Source of the DNA: Alterisphingorhabdus sp051668705
GTDB taxonomy: Bacteria; Pseudomonadota; Alphaproteobacteria; Sphingomonadales; Sphingomonadaceae
Assembly (NCBI RefSeq): GCF_051668705.1
Contig: NZ_CP196351.1
Span: 1,426,001 to 1,490,000 of the forward strand
Direction of reading: 5' to 3'
Length of the DNA stretch: 64,000 nucleotides
The notes under the pieces are model-generated. The model worked only from the letters and a program-made list of their open reading frames with translations. It was not told the origin of the DNA and searched no databases. The position numbers and the translations under genes are program-made. Of this stretch, positions 34,917-44,568 are shown piece after piece; position 1 is the stretch's first letter, and every line of letters starts with the position of its first letter.

Positions 34917-35960
34917 CTAATCATCATCCTCTGCTTCACGGCCGACCAGACGCAACGCCTTGGCAGAGATTTGATGCAGTCCGCACCAATGCACCAAGGC
35001 TTCTTCACGTCCATGCGTGACCCAGACTTCGCGCGGATTTACCTCACAAATGGTATCGGTCAATTCGGTCCAATCCGCATGGTCAGACAAGATGATAGGC
35101 AGTTCGACATTGCGTTGCCGCGCACGTTGTCGCACCCGCATCCAGCCAGACGCCATAGCGGTGATAGGGTCGGGCAAACGGCGCGACCAGCGATCATTCA
35201 ATGCCGATGGCGGACACATAACTATATGGCCCTGCATATCGGCCTTTTGCGCATCGCTAACAGCGATTAACTCACCCAGATCGACCCCAAATTGCTCATA
35301 GAGAGTGCACATCTTTGTAAGCGCGCCATGCAGGAATATCGGCTTATCATAACCCATTGCGCGCAGTTCCGAAATAACGCGCTGCGCTTTGCCCAATGCA
35401 TAAGCACCTATCAGAACACAGTTCTCCGCATTGGCCTTTAATGTATCCAACACTTTTTGCAGCTCGTCCTGTGTTGGAGGATGATAAAATACCGGTAAGG
35501 CAAATGTCGCTTCGGTTATAAAAATATCGCAAGGCACGACCTCAAACGGGGCACAGGTAGGATCACTGCGCCGCTTATAATCGCCAGTGACGACCACCGT
35601 TTCACCATTATATTCCAAACGTATCTGCGCAGAACCAAGCACATGCCCGGCAGGGTAATAGCTGATGCTAACCGGCCCTAAGTTGAAAACCTCTCCATAG
35701 GCAACTGGGCATCCGGCATCATGGGTTGCATAGCGCAAATCCATAATCGCCAATGTTTCCGGTGTTGCATAGACACGCTGATGCCCGCTGCGGGCATGGT
35801 CGGCATGGCCATGGGTAACCAAGGCAGTTTCCACCGCGCGCATCGGGTCTATCCACGCATCGGCTGGCTTTACATAAATGCCATAAGGATGCGGTTCTAT
35901 CCAATGCGCGTCATTTGTAGACTGCGTAATTATGTGCTGTGCTTGCGCGACTGCCATCAT
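34917..35960 (-). CDS. ligase-associated DNA exonuclease (metallo-beta-lactamase fold)
   Basis: A 347-residue SNM1/beta-CASP-like nuclease with the metal-binding motif VTHGHADHARSG (about 47-58), PAGHVLGSAQI, and the aspartate motif VVTGDYKRRSDPT. A later histidine lies in SDHADWTEL. Length and order of motifs match the ligase-associated DNA damage response exonuclease. It ends 6 bases before the DNA ligase gene, so the two are surely cotranscribed. The start is the first ATG pair and lacks a strong ribosome site; a slightly later start is possible. Confidence 0.93.
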   Translation of the reverse strand: MMAVAQAQHIITQSTNDAHWIEPHPYGIYVKPADAWIDPMRAVETALVTHGHADHARSGHQRVYATPETLAIMDLRYATHDAGCPVAYGEVFNLGPVSISYYPAGHVLGSAQIRLEYNGETVVVTGDYKRRSDPTCAPFEVVPCDIFITEATFALPVFYHPPTQDELQKVLDTLKANAENCVLIGAYALGKAQRVISELRAMGYDKPIFLHGALTKMCTLYEQFGVDLGELIAVSDAQKADMQGHIVMCPPSALNDRWSRRLPDPITAMASGWMRVRQRARQRNVELPIILSDHADWTELTDTICEVNPREVWVTHGREEALVHWCGLHQISAKALRLVGREAEDDD

Positions 35961-36045
35961 GACAAGATGGGATCAATCTTGGAAATTCCAAGAACATTAT
36001 TAGTACATTGCAGCCCGACGTGAAAATTTATCGAAAGATTATGCT

Positions 36046-37266
36046 TTAGGCCGCTTGTTTAAGATCAAGCTCCAAACGGTCCCATATCTCAAGTAGACCC
36101 TTGGTTAGTTCAACCATCATTGCTTCGTCATGAGCGGGGCCAGGCGTAAAACGCAGCCTTTCAGTTCCACGTGGCACCGTCGGGAAGTTGATGGGTTGGA
36201 CATAAACGCCATAATCTGAGAGCAAGATATCGCTAATCTGCTTTGCTTTGACCGGATCACCGACCATCAACGGCACGATATGTGTCTCGCTTTTCATCAC
36301 CGGCAATCCGGCATTTGCGAAAAGTGTTTTCAATCTCTCTGCTGCTGCGTGCTGCCCTTTGCGTTCAACATCTGATTGTTTGAGATGGCGCACGCTTGCC
36401 AAAGCGCCGGCCACCAATACGGGGGACAGGCTTGTGGTGAAAATAAAGCCAGGCGCGTAAGAGCGGATAACATCAATAATTTTCTTATCCGCAGCAATAT
36501 AACCACCCATCACACCAAAGGCTTTGCCCAAAGTTCCTTCGATAATGGTGATGCGCTCAGCCGCTTCATCGCGTTCTGATATACCGCCACCACGCGTGCC
36601 ATACATGCCCACCGCGTGAACTTCATCAATATAAGTCAGCGCATTATATTTATCAGCCAGATCACAAATCTCGTGGATCGGCGCAATGTCGCCATCCATG
36701 GAGTAGACGCTTTCAAAAGCAATCAACTTGGGCACATCCGGGTCAGTCGCGGCCAGCAGTTCTTCAAGATGCTCCATATCATTATGGCGGAAGACATGCT
36801 TCTCACAGCCCGCATTGCGGATGCCTGCAATCATGGACGCGTGATTTAGTTCATCAGAAAAGATAATGCAGCCCGGCAGGATTTTGGCCAAAGTTGACAG
36901 CGTCGCATCATTGGAAACATAGCCAGACGTAAACAATAAAGCCCCATCTTTGCCGTGCAGATCGGCTAGCTCATTCTCCAGATCAACATGATAATGGGTG
37001 TTGCCGCCAATATTGCGCGTGCCGCCTGACCCAGCGCCAACATCATGCAATGCATCTTCCATCGCGGTGACGACTTTAGGATGCTGCCCCATGGTCAGAT
37101 AATCATTGGAACACCAGACGGTGACCGGTTTCGGTCCATTATGACCGCCAAAGCAACGTGCATTAGGGTAAGAGCCCTTATTCCGCAAAATGTCGATAAA
37201 AACTCTGTATCGACCTTCTTTATGTAAGCGATCAATGGCTTTATCGAACACCAAATCATAGTTCAC
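36046..37266 (-). CDS. hemA: 5-aminolevulinate synthase
   Basis: Condenses glycine and succinyl-CoA to 5-aminolevulinate, the first step of the alphaproteobacterial haem route. The GTG at 37266 is preferred because GAGGAG lies 9 bases before it and the protein then starts MNYDLVFDKAIDRLHKEGRY like its relatives (406 residues). It carries the PLP motifs TYIDEVHAVGMYG and the lysine loop EGTLGKAFGVMGGYI. The succinyl-CoA produced by the methylmalonyl pathway elsewhere in the window is one of its substrates. Upstream there is a perfect 14-bp palindrome. Confidence 0.96.
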   Translation of the reverse strand: MNYDLVFDKAIDRLHKEGRYRVFIDILRNKGSYPNARCFGGHNGPKPVTVWCSNDYLTMGQHPKVVTAMEDALHDVGAGSGGTRNIGGNTHYHVDLENELADLHGKDGALLFTSGYVSNDATLSTLAKILPGCIIFSDELNHASMIAGIRNAGCEKHVFRHNDMEHLEELLAATDPDVPKLIAFESVYSMDGDIAPIHEICDLADKYNALTYIDEVHAVGMYGTRGGGISERDEAAERITIIEGTLGKAFGVMGGYIAADKKIIDVIRSYAPGFIFTTSLSPVLVAGALASVRHLKQSDVERKGQHAAAERLKTLFANAGLPVMKSETHIVPLMVGDPVKAKQISDILLSDYGVYVQPINFPTVPRGTERLRFTPGPAHDEAMMVELTKGLLEIWDRLELDLKQAA

Positions 37267-37308
37267 GGCAGCACGCTCCTCGAGCCGGTTTATCATTGTC
37301 ATGGCTAC

Positions 37309-37322
37309 ACTCTGTACAGAGT
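37309..37322. promoter_or_regulatory. perfect 14-bp palindrome before hemA, candidate operator
   Basis: ACTCTGTACAGAGT at 37309-37322 reads the same on both strands and lies 43 bases before the hemA GTG. Its symmetry, length and position fit a regulator operator. The regulator is unknown, and it does not match the FNR consensus. A chance palindrome of this length is uncommon but not excluded. Confidence 0.45.
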
Positions 37323-37434
37323 CGGCTCATTTCGAAGATTGCTTTGCCTCAAAACCGCCAGCAGTGCCAAGTGAATTATATATTCACACTTATCGAATGT
37401 ATTAATGGGCAAGAGGTTCCCGCCATCAACAAGA

Positions 37435-38265
37435 TTATGGCGCGAAGGGGAAGAATGCTGTTTGGGAAAAGCCTCTGCTTATGAGGGCCAAGGAATAGCG
37501 CTCCAACTGCTTAATATCCGATGTGCTGATAAAAAGGTCGGGTCGCTTGGTGATATTTGGGCCTCTCTGCAGTTGGTTACTGCGCTGCAAAAGTGTTGTG
37601 ATGCGCCTTGCAATGCCCTGTGCACCATCAATTAACTGGCAACCTCTTGGCAACAATTCGGCCAGTTCCTCTCTTAGAAAAGGAAAATGCGTACATGATA
37701 GCACCAGAACATCCATTGCGTGAAAAGAGGGATGGTTAATCATAGGAGCGATGGCGGAACGCAATTGACCCATATTAATGATCTCTCCGCGCATTTTTGC
37801 CTCTGCAAGCGTGACCAGGCCAGCGGCGCCATAATGAATAATATCGGCGCCCGGTGCAAATTGCTGCGCCAGATTGGCAACATAAGGCTGGCGCACAGTG
37901 GCTTGAGTGCCTAACACACCGATAATATTACTTTTGCTGATGCCCGCTGCCGGTTTAATCGCTGGAACAGTTCCAACGATAGGTATATCAACAATGTTGC
38001 GCACAGCATCCAATGCTATGGTTGATGCGGTGTTACAGGCAATAGTGATAATTGCAGGGTTATACGCCTTTGCGAGCTGCGCCAATAGGGCGGGTAGTCG
38101 GTCAACGATCTCGCTCTCCGTCTTAGTGCCATATGGAAAGCCCGCGTAATCAGCGACATAGACTTGTTGATGGTGAGGCAAATGCGCCCGGACAGCATCC
38201 GCTATCGACAATCCGCCCATGCCGGAATCAAGAAACAATAATGGCCGTTCATCCGCACTGTGCAT
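37435..38265 (-). CDS. murI: glutamate racemase
   Basis: Supplies D-glutamate for peptidoglycan. The 276-residue protein has the two catalytic-cysteine motifs ACNTAST (about 73-79) and SCTHFPFL (about 184-191), the substrate motif LDSGMGGLS near the N-terminus and the YGTK loop. It lies upstream of hemA on the same strand with a 168-bp gap and diverges from plsY. The alanine racemase gene (alr) at 61.2 kb gives D-alanine, so two D-amino-acid enzymes are in this window. Confidence 0.94.
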   Translation of the reverse strand: MHSADERPLLFLDSGMGGLSIADAVRAHLPHHQQVYVADYAGFPYGTKTESEIVDRLPALLAQLAKAYNPAIITIACNTASTIALDAVRNIVDIPIVGTVPAIKPAAGISKSNIIGVLGTQATVRQPYVANLAQQFAPGADIIHYGAAGLVTLAEAKMRGEIINMGQLRSAIAPMINHPSFHAMDVLVLSCTHFPFLREELAELLPRGCQLIDGAQGIARRITTLLQRSNQLQRGPNITKRPDLFISTSDIKQLERYSLALISRGFSQTAFFPFAP

Positions 38266-38330
38266 ATTGCGGCTTTACGCATCATATATGTCATGTTCAA
38301 CTATGGCTCGCTTATTATCACGACAAACAT

Positions 38331-38352
38331 ACCTGCCTATTATTCGGCAGGT
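38331..38352. other. 7-bp perfect hairpin between murI and plsY
   Basis: ACCTGCC (38331-38337) and GGCAGGT (38346-38352) form a perfect hairpin with an 8-base AT-rich loop in the 159-bp divergent interval. No T-run follows on either strand, so it is not a terminator. It may be an operator or a structured leader of plsY. The rest of the interval shows nothing else. Confidence 0.35.
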
Positions 38353-38424
38353 GACATCTTGCTCCTTTGTGTTTGCTGGCTTATCCTGCACATTCAAGAA
38401 ACAGTTATAGCCAGGAAATAATGT

Positions 38425-39033
38425 ATGTTTGATCAACCGACACTCTGGCTTTCTGCCATGCTCGGCTATTTTCTTGGCGCAATTCCTTTTGGCATTATTT
38501 TGACACGCATGACGGGTGCGGGCGATCTGCGCAGCATCGGTTCGGGAAACATCGGAGCAACCAATGTTCTGCGCACAGGGCGTAAAGGATTGGCCGCAGC
38601 AACTTTATTGCTGGATATGTTGAAAGGCACAATGGCTGTTCTCTTAGCGCGGATGATATGGCCAGAGGCTGATATCAATATCACCCTGGCTGCTGGGGCT
38701 GGCGCTTTTATTGGTCATTGTTATCCGGTCTGGCTAAAATTTGATGGCGGCAAGGGCGTAGCAACATTGCTGGGCGTGTGTTTGGGTTTGGATTGGCCAT
38801 TAGGGCTTATCTTCGCGCTGGTGTGGTTGGGGACATTGGCCATATCGCGCTACTCTTCATTATCGGGTATTATGGCGGCGCTCATCACGCCTTTGGCAGC
38901 CTATTTGCTCGGGCTTACCAATGTTGCGCTGCTTCTCATTGCCTGCGCAGTGCTGCTAATGTGGAAGCATATGCCGAATATACAGCGTCTTATTGCAGGT
39001 GAAGAGCCCAAAGTGGGTGCTGTTAAAAAATGA
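38425..39033 (+). CDS. plsY: acyl-phosphate:glycerol-3-phosphate acyltransferase
   Basis: Membrane enzyme that makes lysophosphatidate from acyl-phosphate and glycerol 3-phosphate, the first acylation in phospholipid synthesis. The 202-residue protein has five to seven helices and the three PlsY motifs: GSGNIGATNVLRTGRK (about 38-53), the GHCYPVWLKFDGGKGVAT stretch (about 98-115), and a third near LLLIACAVLLMWKHMPNIQRL. It starts after a weak ribosome site and is followed by dprA (16 bases) and topA, a widespread order. Confidence 0.95.
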   Translation: MFDQPTLWLSAMLGYFLGAIPFGIILTRMTGAGDLRSIGSGNIGATNVLRTGRKGLAAATLLLDMLKGTMAVLLARMIWPEADINITLAAGAGAFIGHCYPVWLKFDGGKGVATLLGVCLGLDWPLGLIFALVWLGTLAISRYSSLSGIMAALITPLAAYLLGLTNVALLLIACAVLLMWKHMPNIQRLIAGEEPKVGAVKK

Positions 39034-39049
39034 TGTGCCCATTTAGCTT

Positions 39050-40231
39050 ATGATTGGGGATTTCGACCTTAGCCCAGAACAGATGGCGCAGCTTATTTTG
39101 GCGCGTTCCCAAAATATAGGTCCGGTCACGTTTGCGCAATTGCTGCAACGTTTCGGCAGTGCCCAGCAAGCTCTAGCAGCATTACCCAATGTAAAAGGCA
39201 AGACAGGTAAATCTCCTAAACTTGCCTCTCATGCTATAATTGAGACAGAAATAGCCTCTGTAAAACGAGCAGGCGCGCGCTATCTTTTTATAAGCGAACC
39301 GGATTATCCGCCGCTCTTGCGCCACCTTGCCAACGCGCCGCCCATATTGATTGTGAAGGGCGATATCAGCCTGTTATCCCGCCCATCGATTGGGATCGTT
39401 GGCGCGCGCAATTCCTCTGCTGGTGCGAAAAAATTTGCTCATAAACTTGGGTTTGAACTCGCCGAACAGGGTTTGACCGTGGTTTCCGGACTTGCACGCG
39501 GTATCGATAGCGAGGCGCATAGAGGCGCAGTTGCCGCTGCGCATAGGGACCGTTCAAATTCGGCTGCTACAATAGGGGTCATCGCTTCGGGAATTGATAT
39601 TACCTACCCACCAGAAAATGCTGAACTGCAAGAGCATCTCACCAGTAATGCTTTGGTAGTGACGGAATATCCTCCCGACAGCGAGCCTGTCGCTAGACAT
39701 TTTCCTTTTCGCAATCGCATCATTGCCGGGCTTTCTCTGGCAACCCTGGTTGTGGAAGCTGCGCCGCGATCAGGTTCACTCATCACTGCCAGACTTGCCA
39801 ATGAGCTTGGCCGTCAAGTTCTGGCCATTCCGGGTTCGCCTCTAGATTCTCGTTCGGCAGGCTGTAACGGCCTTATTCGCGAAGGGGCTACTCTGGTGCG
39901 CGATGTCGGTGACATTGTTGAAGCCATAACGCCCTTGCTAGAAGGCGATACCTTGCCCGTTGCGCCTATGTTTCAGCAAGATGAAGAACTATGCTTCGAT
40001 GAACCCCAAGCGCAAGAGGTGAAGCTAGTGGGTGAGGCGAGCATCATAGCGTCCGAGGAACGCAGAGACCATATTCGCAATCAACTCAGCCAAGTAGCCA
40101 TATCGCCGGACGAGCTGTCTATATTGGCGGATTGCCCTGTCGAAACAGTGAATGCTATTTTGGTGGAATTGGAAATTTTAGGGGAATGTGAAAGGGTCGC
40201 TGGCGGCAAGATTCGCGCAGCCTCAACATAG
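39050..40231 (+). CDS. dprA: DNA-processing protein DprA
   Basis: Binds incoming single-stranded DNA during transformation and loads RecA. The 393-residue protein has an N-terminal SAM-like region, a Rossmann domain (IGIVGARNSSAGAKK, VVSGLARGIDSEAHRGA, VVEAAPRSGSLITARLANE, IPGSPLDSRSAGCNGLIREGA) and a C-terminal winged-helix DML1-like part (about 340-393). All DprA core motifs are present. It lies between plsY and topA. Other competence genes are not in the window, so natural transformation cannot be inferred from it alone. Confidence 0.95.
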   Translation: MIGDFDLSPEQMAQLILARSQNIGPVTFAQLLQRFGSAQQALAALPNVKGKTGKSPKLASHAIIETEIASVKRAGARYLFISEPDYPPLLRHLANAPPILIVKGDISLLSRPSIGIVGARNSSAGAKKFAHKLGFELAEQGLTVVSGLARGIDSEAHRGAVAAAHRDRSNSAATIGVIASGIDITYPPENAELQEHLTSNALVVTEYPPDSEPVARHFPFRNRIIAGLSLATLVVEAAPRSGSLITARLANELGRQVLAIPGSPLDSRSAGCNGLIREGATLVRDVGDIVEAITPLLEGDTLPVAPMFQQDEELCFDEPQAQEVKLVGEASIIASEERRDHIRNQLSQVAISPDELSILADCPVETVNAILVELEILGECERVAGGKIRAAST

Positions 40232-40335
40232 CCTTTAACACATTATTACACAGGAAATGCTGGACGGATATTGAAAAAACGAATACCCGCCCCGTCTAAT
40301 ACGCGTAGAGTCTTAATTTGGGCAGGGATCAGCAT

Positions 40336-42927
40336 ATGCAGCTTGTGATTGTCGAATCGCCAGCAAAAGCGAAAACAATTGAAAATTATCTTGGCGGTGA
40401 TTTTCGTGTTCTTGCCTCTTACGGACATGTTCGTGATTTGCCGCCAAAGGATGGGTCAGTGGACCCCGATGCCGGTTTTGAAATGACTTGGCAAAATTAT
40501 GGCGATAAAACAAAACAGCTAAAGGCAATAACCGATCTGGCGAAAACTGCTGACCGCCTTGTTCTCGCAACTGACCCTGACCGTGAAGGTGAGGCGATTA
40601 GCTGGCACGTGCAGGAAGTCTTGCGCAAACGGCGCGCTTTACCGAAAAAAGTTGATCGCGTCACTTTTAACGCCATTACAAAACAAGCCGTTTTGGAAGC
40701 GATGGGCAAACCGCGCGCGCTGGACGATGATTTGATTGATGCCTATCGTGCACGGCGTGCCTTGGACTATCTGGTTGGTTTTACGCTTTCACCGGTATTG
40801 TGGCGCAAATTGCCCGGTGCAAAATCCGCTGGCCGTGTGCAGTCTGTTGCATTGCGTATGGTGGTTGAGCGTGAGCGTGAGATTGAAGCCTTTATTCCGC
40901 AGGAATATTGGTCGATCGCGGCCGATATGGAACAGGATGGGCAAAAGTTTCAGGCTCGGCTGGTCAAACTTGATGGCAATAAAATCGATAAGCTGACCTT
41001 GGGCAATAAAGGCGATGCAGAAGCAGCGCGCAAAAAGGTTGCTGACAGTATATTCCGCGTTGAGGACATTGTCACCAAACCGCTAAAGCGTAACCCAGCA
41101 CCGCCATTCACAACCTCTACTTTGCAACAAGAAGCGTCGCGAAAGCTAGGTTATTCAGCCAGTCATACCATGCGTCTGGCACAGCAATTATATGAAGATG
41201 GCGCCATTACCTATATGCGTACCGATGGTGTGCAGATGGATCACAGCGCCATTTCCGCTGCACGCAAAACCATCTCGGAGCGCTATGACGGTGGCTACCT
41301 CCCCGAAAAGCCCCGCTTTTACAGCAGTAAGGCCAAGAATGCACAAGAAGCGCACGAGGCTATTCGTCCCACCAATTTTAATCGTGAAGCCGTTTCGAGC
41401 AGTGATCATGCCAAATTGTACAACCTCATCTACAAACGCGCATTGGCCTCGCAAATGGCGACGGCTTTGCTAGAGCGGACCACCGTTACTTTGCGTGATG
41501 GCACAGGCCAGCATGAGCTGCGTGTAACGGGTCAGGTTGTGAAATTCCCCGGCTATCTTGCGCTTTATGAAGAGGGGCAGGATGATGCCAAGAGTGATGA
41601 TGACGGTATTTTGCCAGCATTTTCCAAAGGCGATTGCCCGCGCTGTCATGACGTCACAGCAACCCAGCATTTTACGCAGCCACCGCCGCGGTTCAGTGAA
41701 GCCAGTCTGGTTAAAGCTATGGAAGAGCGCGGCATTGGCCGTCCTTCCACTTACGCCTCTGTTTTGCAGGTGCTTAAAGACCGTGATTATGTAAGAATTG
41801 AGAAAAACCGCTTTTTTGCAGAAGAAAGTGGTCGATTGCTTACAGCATTTCTAGAACGTTTCTTCCCACGCTACGTCGAATATGACTATACTGCTGGCTT
41901 GGAAGAGCAGCTGGATGATGTCAGCGGTGGCCGTGAGGATTGGCAGAAATTGCTCAGCGAATTTTGGCGTGATTTTAAGCCAAAAACCGATGAAGTGATG
42001 GAGCAAAAACCGTCCGATATTACTAAAGAGCTTGATATCTTTCTTGAGCCATTTCTGTTTCCTGCAAAGGAAGATGGCAGTGACCCTCGCGCTTGTCCGG
42101 CTTGCGCAGATGGTAAATTGGCCCTGCGCGGCGGCCGTTATGGCGCCTTTGTAGCCTGCTCCAACTATCCAGAATGCAAATTCACGCGCAAATTCGCGCA
42201 ACCGGGAGGCTCTGGTGATGATACGGCGGCTACCGGTCCGGTCGAAATGGGCGTTGACCCAGATACTGGTGAGAAAATTGAGCTTAAATCCGGGCGTTTT
42301 GGCCCTTATTTTGAACGCGGCGAAGGCAAGGAAGCCAAACGCGCTTCACTCCCCAAGGATTTGCCGCGCGAAGACCTTGATTTGGAATGGGCGCTGAAAT
42401 TGCTATCATTGCCGCGTACCATTGGCGATCATCCAGACACTGGCAAAGAAATCAAAGCTGCTATAGGTCGTTATGGCCCATATCTCATCCATGATGGTAA
42501 ATATGCCAAATTGGAATCCACCATGGATGTTTTTGAAACGGGCATGAATGCTGCCGTTGCGAAACTTGCTGATGCTGCAAAGCGGCCGGGCAGGGGACGC
42601 ACAGCTGCCGAGCCGCTCAAAATATTAGGCAAAAACCCTGAAAGCGATGCCGAGATTAAGGTGATGGATGGCCGTTATGGCCCTTATGTCACCGATGGCA
42701 GTGTCAATGCGACGATTCCAAAGGATAAGGACAAGGACACCATTACGCTGGAAGAAGCTATCGCGTTAATTGCTGAACGGGCTGCAAAAGCGCCTGCGAA
42801 GAAGAAGCGCAAAGCACCAGCCAAGAAAAAGGCACCAGCAAAGAAGAAAACTGCTGCCAAGAAACCAGTGGCTAAGAAGAAGGCACCTGCCAAAAAAACA
42901 CCAGCAAAAAAGCCAGAGGCTGAATAG
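40336..42927 (+). CDS. topA: DNA topoisomerase I
   Basis: Type IA topoisomerase that relaxes negative supercoils. From the ATG at 40336 (site AGGGA upstream) the 863-residue protein has the Toprim domain (MQLVIVESPAKAKTIE, LATDPDREGEAISWH), the catalytic tyrosine Y293 in AITYMRTDG, and a zinc ribbon at about 590-630 (CPACADGKLALRGG, CSNYPEC). At least two further C-terminal DPDTGEKI-like ribbon repeats lack the cysteines. The last 50 residues are a Lys/Ala/Pro-rich tail (about 815-863), common in alphaproteobacterial TopA. A longer frame from 40318 is not used. Confidence 0.96.
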   Translation: MQLVIVESPAKAKTIENYLGGDFRVLASYGHVRDLPPKDGSVDPDAGFEMTWQNYGDKTKQLKAITDLAKTADRLVLATDPDREGEAISWHVQEVLRKRRALPKKVDRVTFNAITKQAVLEAMGKPRALDDDLIDAYRARRALDYLVGFTLSPVLWRKLPGAKSAGRVQSVALRMVVEREREIEAFIPQEYWSIAADMEQDGQKFQARLVKLDGNKIDKLTLGNKGDAEAARKKVADSIFRVEDIVTKPLKRNPAPPFTTSTLQQEASRKLGYSASHTMRLAQQLYEDGAITYMRTDGVQMDHSAISAARKTISERYDGGYLPEKPRFYSSKAKNAQEAHEAIRPTNFNREAVSSSDHAKLYNLIYKRALASQMATALLERTTVTLRDGTGQHELRVTGQVVKFPGYLALYEEGQDDAKSDDDGILPAFSKGDCPRCHDVTATQHFTQPPPRFSEASLVKAMEERGIGRPSTYASVLQVLKDRDYVRIEKNRFFAEESGRLLTAFLERFFPRYVEYDYTAGLEEQLDDVSGGREDWQKLLSEFWRDFKPKTDEVMEQKPSDITKELDIFLEPFLFPAKEDGSDPRACPACADGKLALRGGRYGAFVACSNYPECKFTRKFAQPGGSGDDTAATGPVEMGVDPDTGEKIELKSGRFGPYFERGEGKEAKRASLPKDLPREDLDLEWALKLLSLPRTIGDHPDTGKEIKAAIGRYGPYLIHDGKYAKLESTMDVFETGMNAAVAKLADAAKRPGRGRTAAEPLKILGKNPESDAEIKVMDGRYGPYVTDGSVNATIPKDKDKDTITLEEAIALIAERAAKAPAKKKRKAPAKKKAPAKKKTAAKKPVAKKKAPAKKTPAKKPEAE

Positions 42928-42956
42928 GTCTCAATATTGGATTGGAACAGTGGATT

Positions 42957-43889
42957 TTAGCGCTGTTCAAGTCCAATTTCGCGGTAAATATCGGCGCTAT
43001 CCCGCCAGTTTTCCTCTACCCGCACATGCAGGTAAAGATGGACTTTGCCGCCCAGATGCTCTGACAATTGGTTGCGCGATGCTGCGCCAATTTCTTTGAT
43101 CATGCTGCCGCCTTTGCCCAAAATAATGGCGCGCTGGGTTGGTCGCTCAACCAAGATTTGCTGATGTATTTCAACCGAACCATCTTTGCGCTCTTCATAT
43201 TTCTCTGTGCGAATGGCGCTGGCATAAGGCAACTCTGAATGCAGGCGATGATATAGCTGTTCACGCGTTACCTCGGCAGCGAACAACCTTTGGCTGACAT
43301 CGCTCACTTGGTCTTCAGGGTAGTGCCATTCACTAAGCGGCATATTGTCACGCAAATATGCGCGTAAAGGATCCAATCCTTCGCCGGACAAGCTGTTGGT
43401 GAAGAAGATTTGTGTTGGCGCAATGTCTTCCTGCAGGCTGTTGGCCAGATCAAGCAATTGCGGCTTTGGTGTCTGGTCAACCTTGTTGAGCACCAAAATA
43501 ACCGGACATTCAGCCCGCGCCGCCAATTGGGCAATCATCTCGCTGTGCTTTTCCGTTTTGCGGCTGGCATCACGGATAATCATCACCAGATCGGCGCCTT
43601 CAAGACTATCACTGGCGGCACTAACCATAGAACGGTCAAACCGATCATTGCCTTTGAATATGCCAGGCGTATCAAGCAGCAATACCTGGCTATGATCAAA
43701 CAGAGCAATGCCCGTCATGCGGGTACGTGTCGTTTGCGACTTTGCACTGGTAATGGCGACTTTTTGACCCACCAGTGCATTGACCAAGGTGGACTTACCG
43801 GCATTAGGGGCGCCAATCACGGCGACTGCGCCGCATCTCTGTGGCTGTGCATCGGTCATTTTGTCATCCATTTTCTTATTATTTGTCAT
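42957..43889 (-). CDS. era: GTPase Era
   Basis: Ribosome-assembly GTPase that binds the 3' end of 16S rRNA. The 310-residue protein has the G1 motif GAPNAGKST (about 26-34), G3 DTPG, G4 NKVD and a C-terminal KH domain (GKGGSMIKEIGAASRNQL, about 240-300). The ATG at 43889 overlaps the end of rnc by 11 bases; a later ATG reading MTDAQPQ is possible. It completes the lepB-rnc-era operon and converges with topA 29 bases away. Confidence 0.96.
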   Translation of the reverse strand: MTNNKKMDDKMTDAQPQRCGAVAVIGAPNAGKSTLVNALVGQKVAITSAKSQTTRTRMTGIALFDHSQVLLLDTPGIFKGNDRFDRSMVSAASDSLEGADLVMIIRDASRKTEKHSEMIAQLAARAECPVILVLNKVDQTPKPQLLDLANSLQEDIAPTQIFFTNSLSGEGLDPLRAYLRDNMPLSEWHYPEDQVSDVSQRLFAAEVTREQLYHRLHSELPYASAIRTEKYEERKDGSVEIHQQILVERPTQRAIILGKGGSMIKEIGAASRNQLSEHLGGKVHLYLHVRVEENWRDSADIYREIGLEQR

Positions 43890-44568
43890 ATTGTACCAGA
43901 AAGGCCTTCGCTGCGGCAGTTTCAGCCAATTGCTTGCTAGAGCCTGTGGCCTCTACAGAACCGACATTGGCGATGCTGACCTGTATAGTGAACTGCAAAG
44001 CATGGTGCGGCCCGCTGCGGTCCAGCAATATATATTCCGGCATTTGGCGGCGGTTGGCGGCGGCCCATTCTTGTAAGAGCGATTTAGGATGTTTGCTGGC
44101 GGCGCTATCCTGTTTGATGCTATCAAGCCAATGAGTTACCACAAAATCACTCGCAGCGTCAAAACCCTGATCGATATAAATCGCGCCGATCAATGCTTCG
44201 ATGACATCGCCCAAAATATTGGTACTATCGCGCGCACCATCATCGCGCGCCTGCTTACCGAGCATGATGTGCGGCCCAAGGTTGAGCTTGCGAGCAATCT
44301 CTGCGCAATGTTGACGAGATACCAAGCGGTTGAGCCGTACCGATAACGCGCCTTCCGCTTCTTTTGGAAAGTCGCGGTACAGCCTGTCGGTTATGACCAG
44401 CGCCAATACGCGATCACCCAGAAATTCAAGGCGCTGATAGTCCGCGCTTTTTCCCGCACTGCCATGTGTGAATGCTGCCACATACAAATCGGGTTTATTG
44501 GCGGCAATGGATAGCGTATCTTTAAGATAGGACTGTAAAGATTGAATATCAGATGATGGAGCGCTCAA
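43879..44568 (-). CDS. rnc: ribonuclease III
   Basis: Cleaves double-stranded RNA in rRNA maturation and regulation. The signature RLEFLGDRVLAL (about 45-56), the second acidic site in LGDVIEALIGAIYID, and a C-terminal dsRNA-binding domain (about 155-225) with SSKQLAETAAAKAFL are present. The start is proposed at the TTG at 44568, which overlaps the lepB stop (TTTTTGA) with GGAGAG 5 bases before it, giving 229 residues. A longer frame from 44628 (or ATG 44610) would overlap lepB by up to 64 bases and lacks a good site. lepB-rnc-era is a widespread operon. Confidence 0.9.
   Translation of the reverse strand: MSAPSSDIQSLQSYLKDTLSIAANKPDLYVAAFTHGSAGKSADYQRLEFLGDRVLALVITDRLYRDFPKEAEGALSVRLNRLVSRQHCAEIARKLNLGPHIMLGKQARDDGARDSTNILGDVIEALIGAIYIDQGFDAASDFVVTHWLDSIKQDSAASKHPKSLLQEWAAANRRQMPEYILLDRSGPHHALQFTIQVSIANVGSVEATGSSKQLAETAAAKAFLVQYDK

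Noticed and set aside
42780..42925. repetitive AAG/AAA-rich DNA resembling a simple repeat
   Set aside because: It is the coding sequence of the Lys/Ala/Pro-rich TopA tail, in frame and typical for the family.
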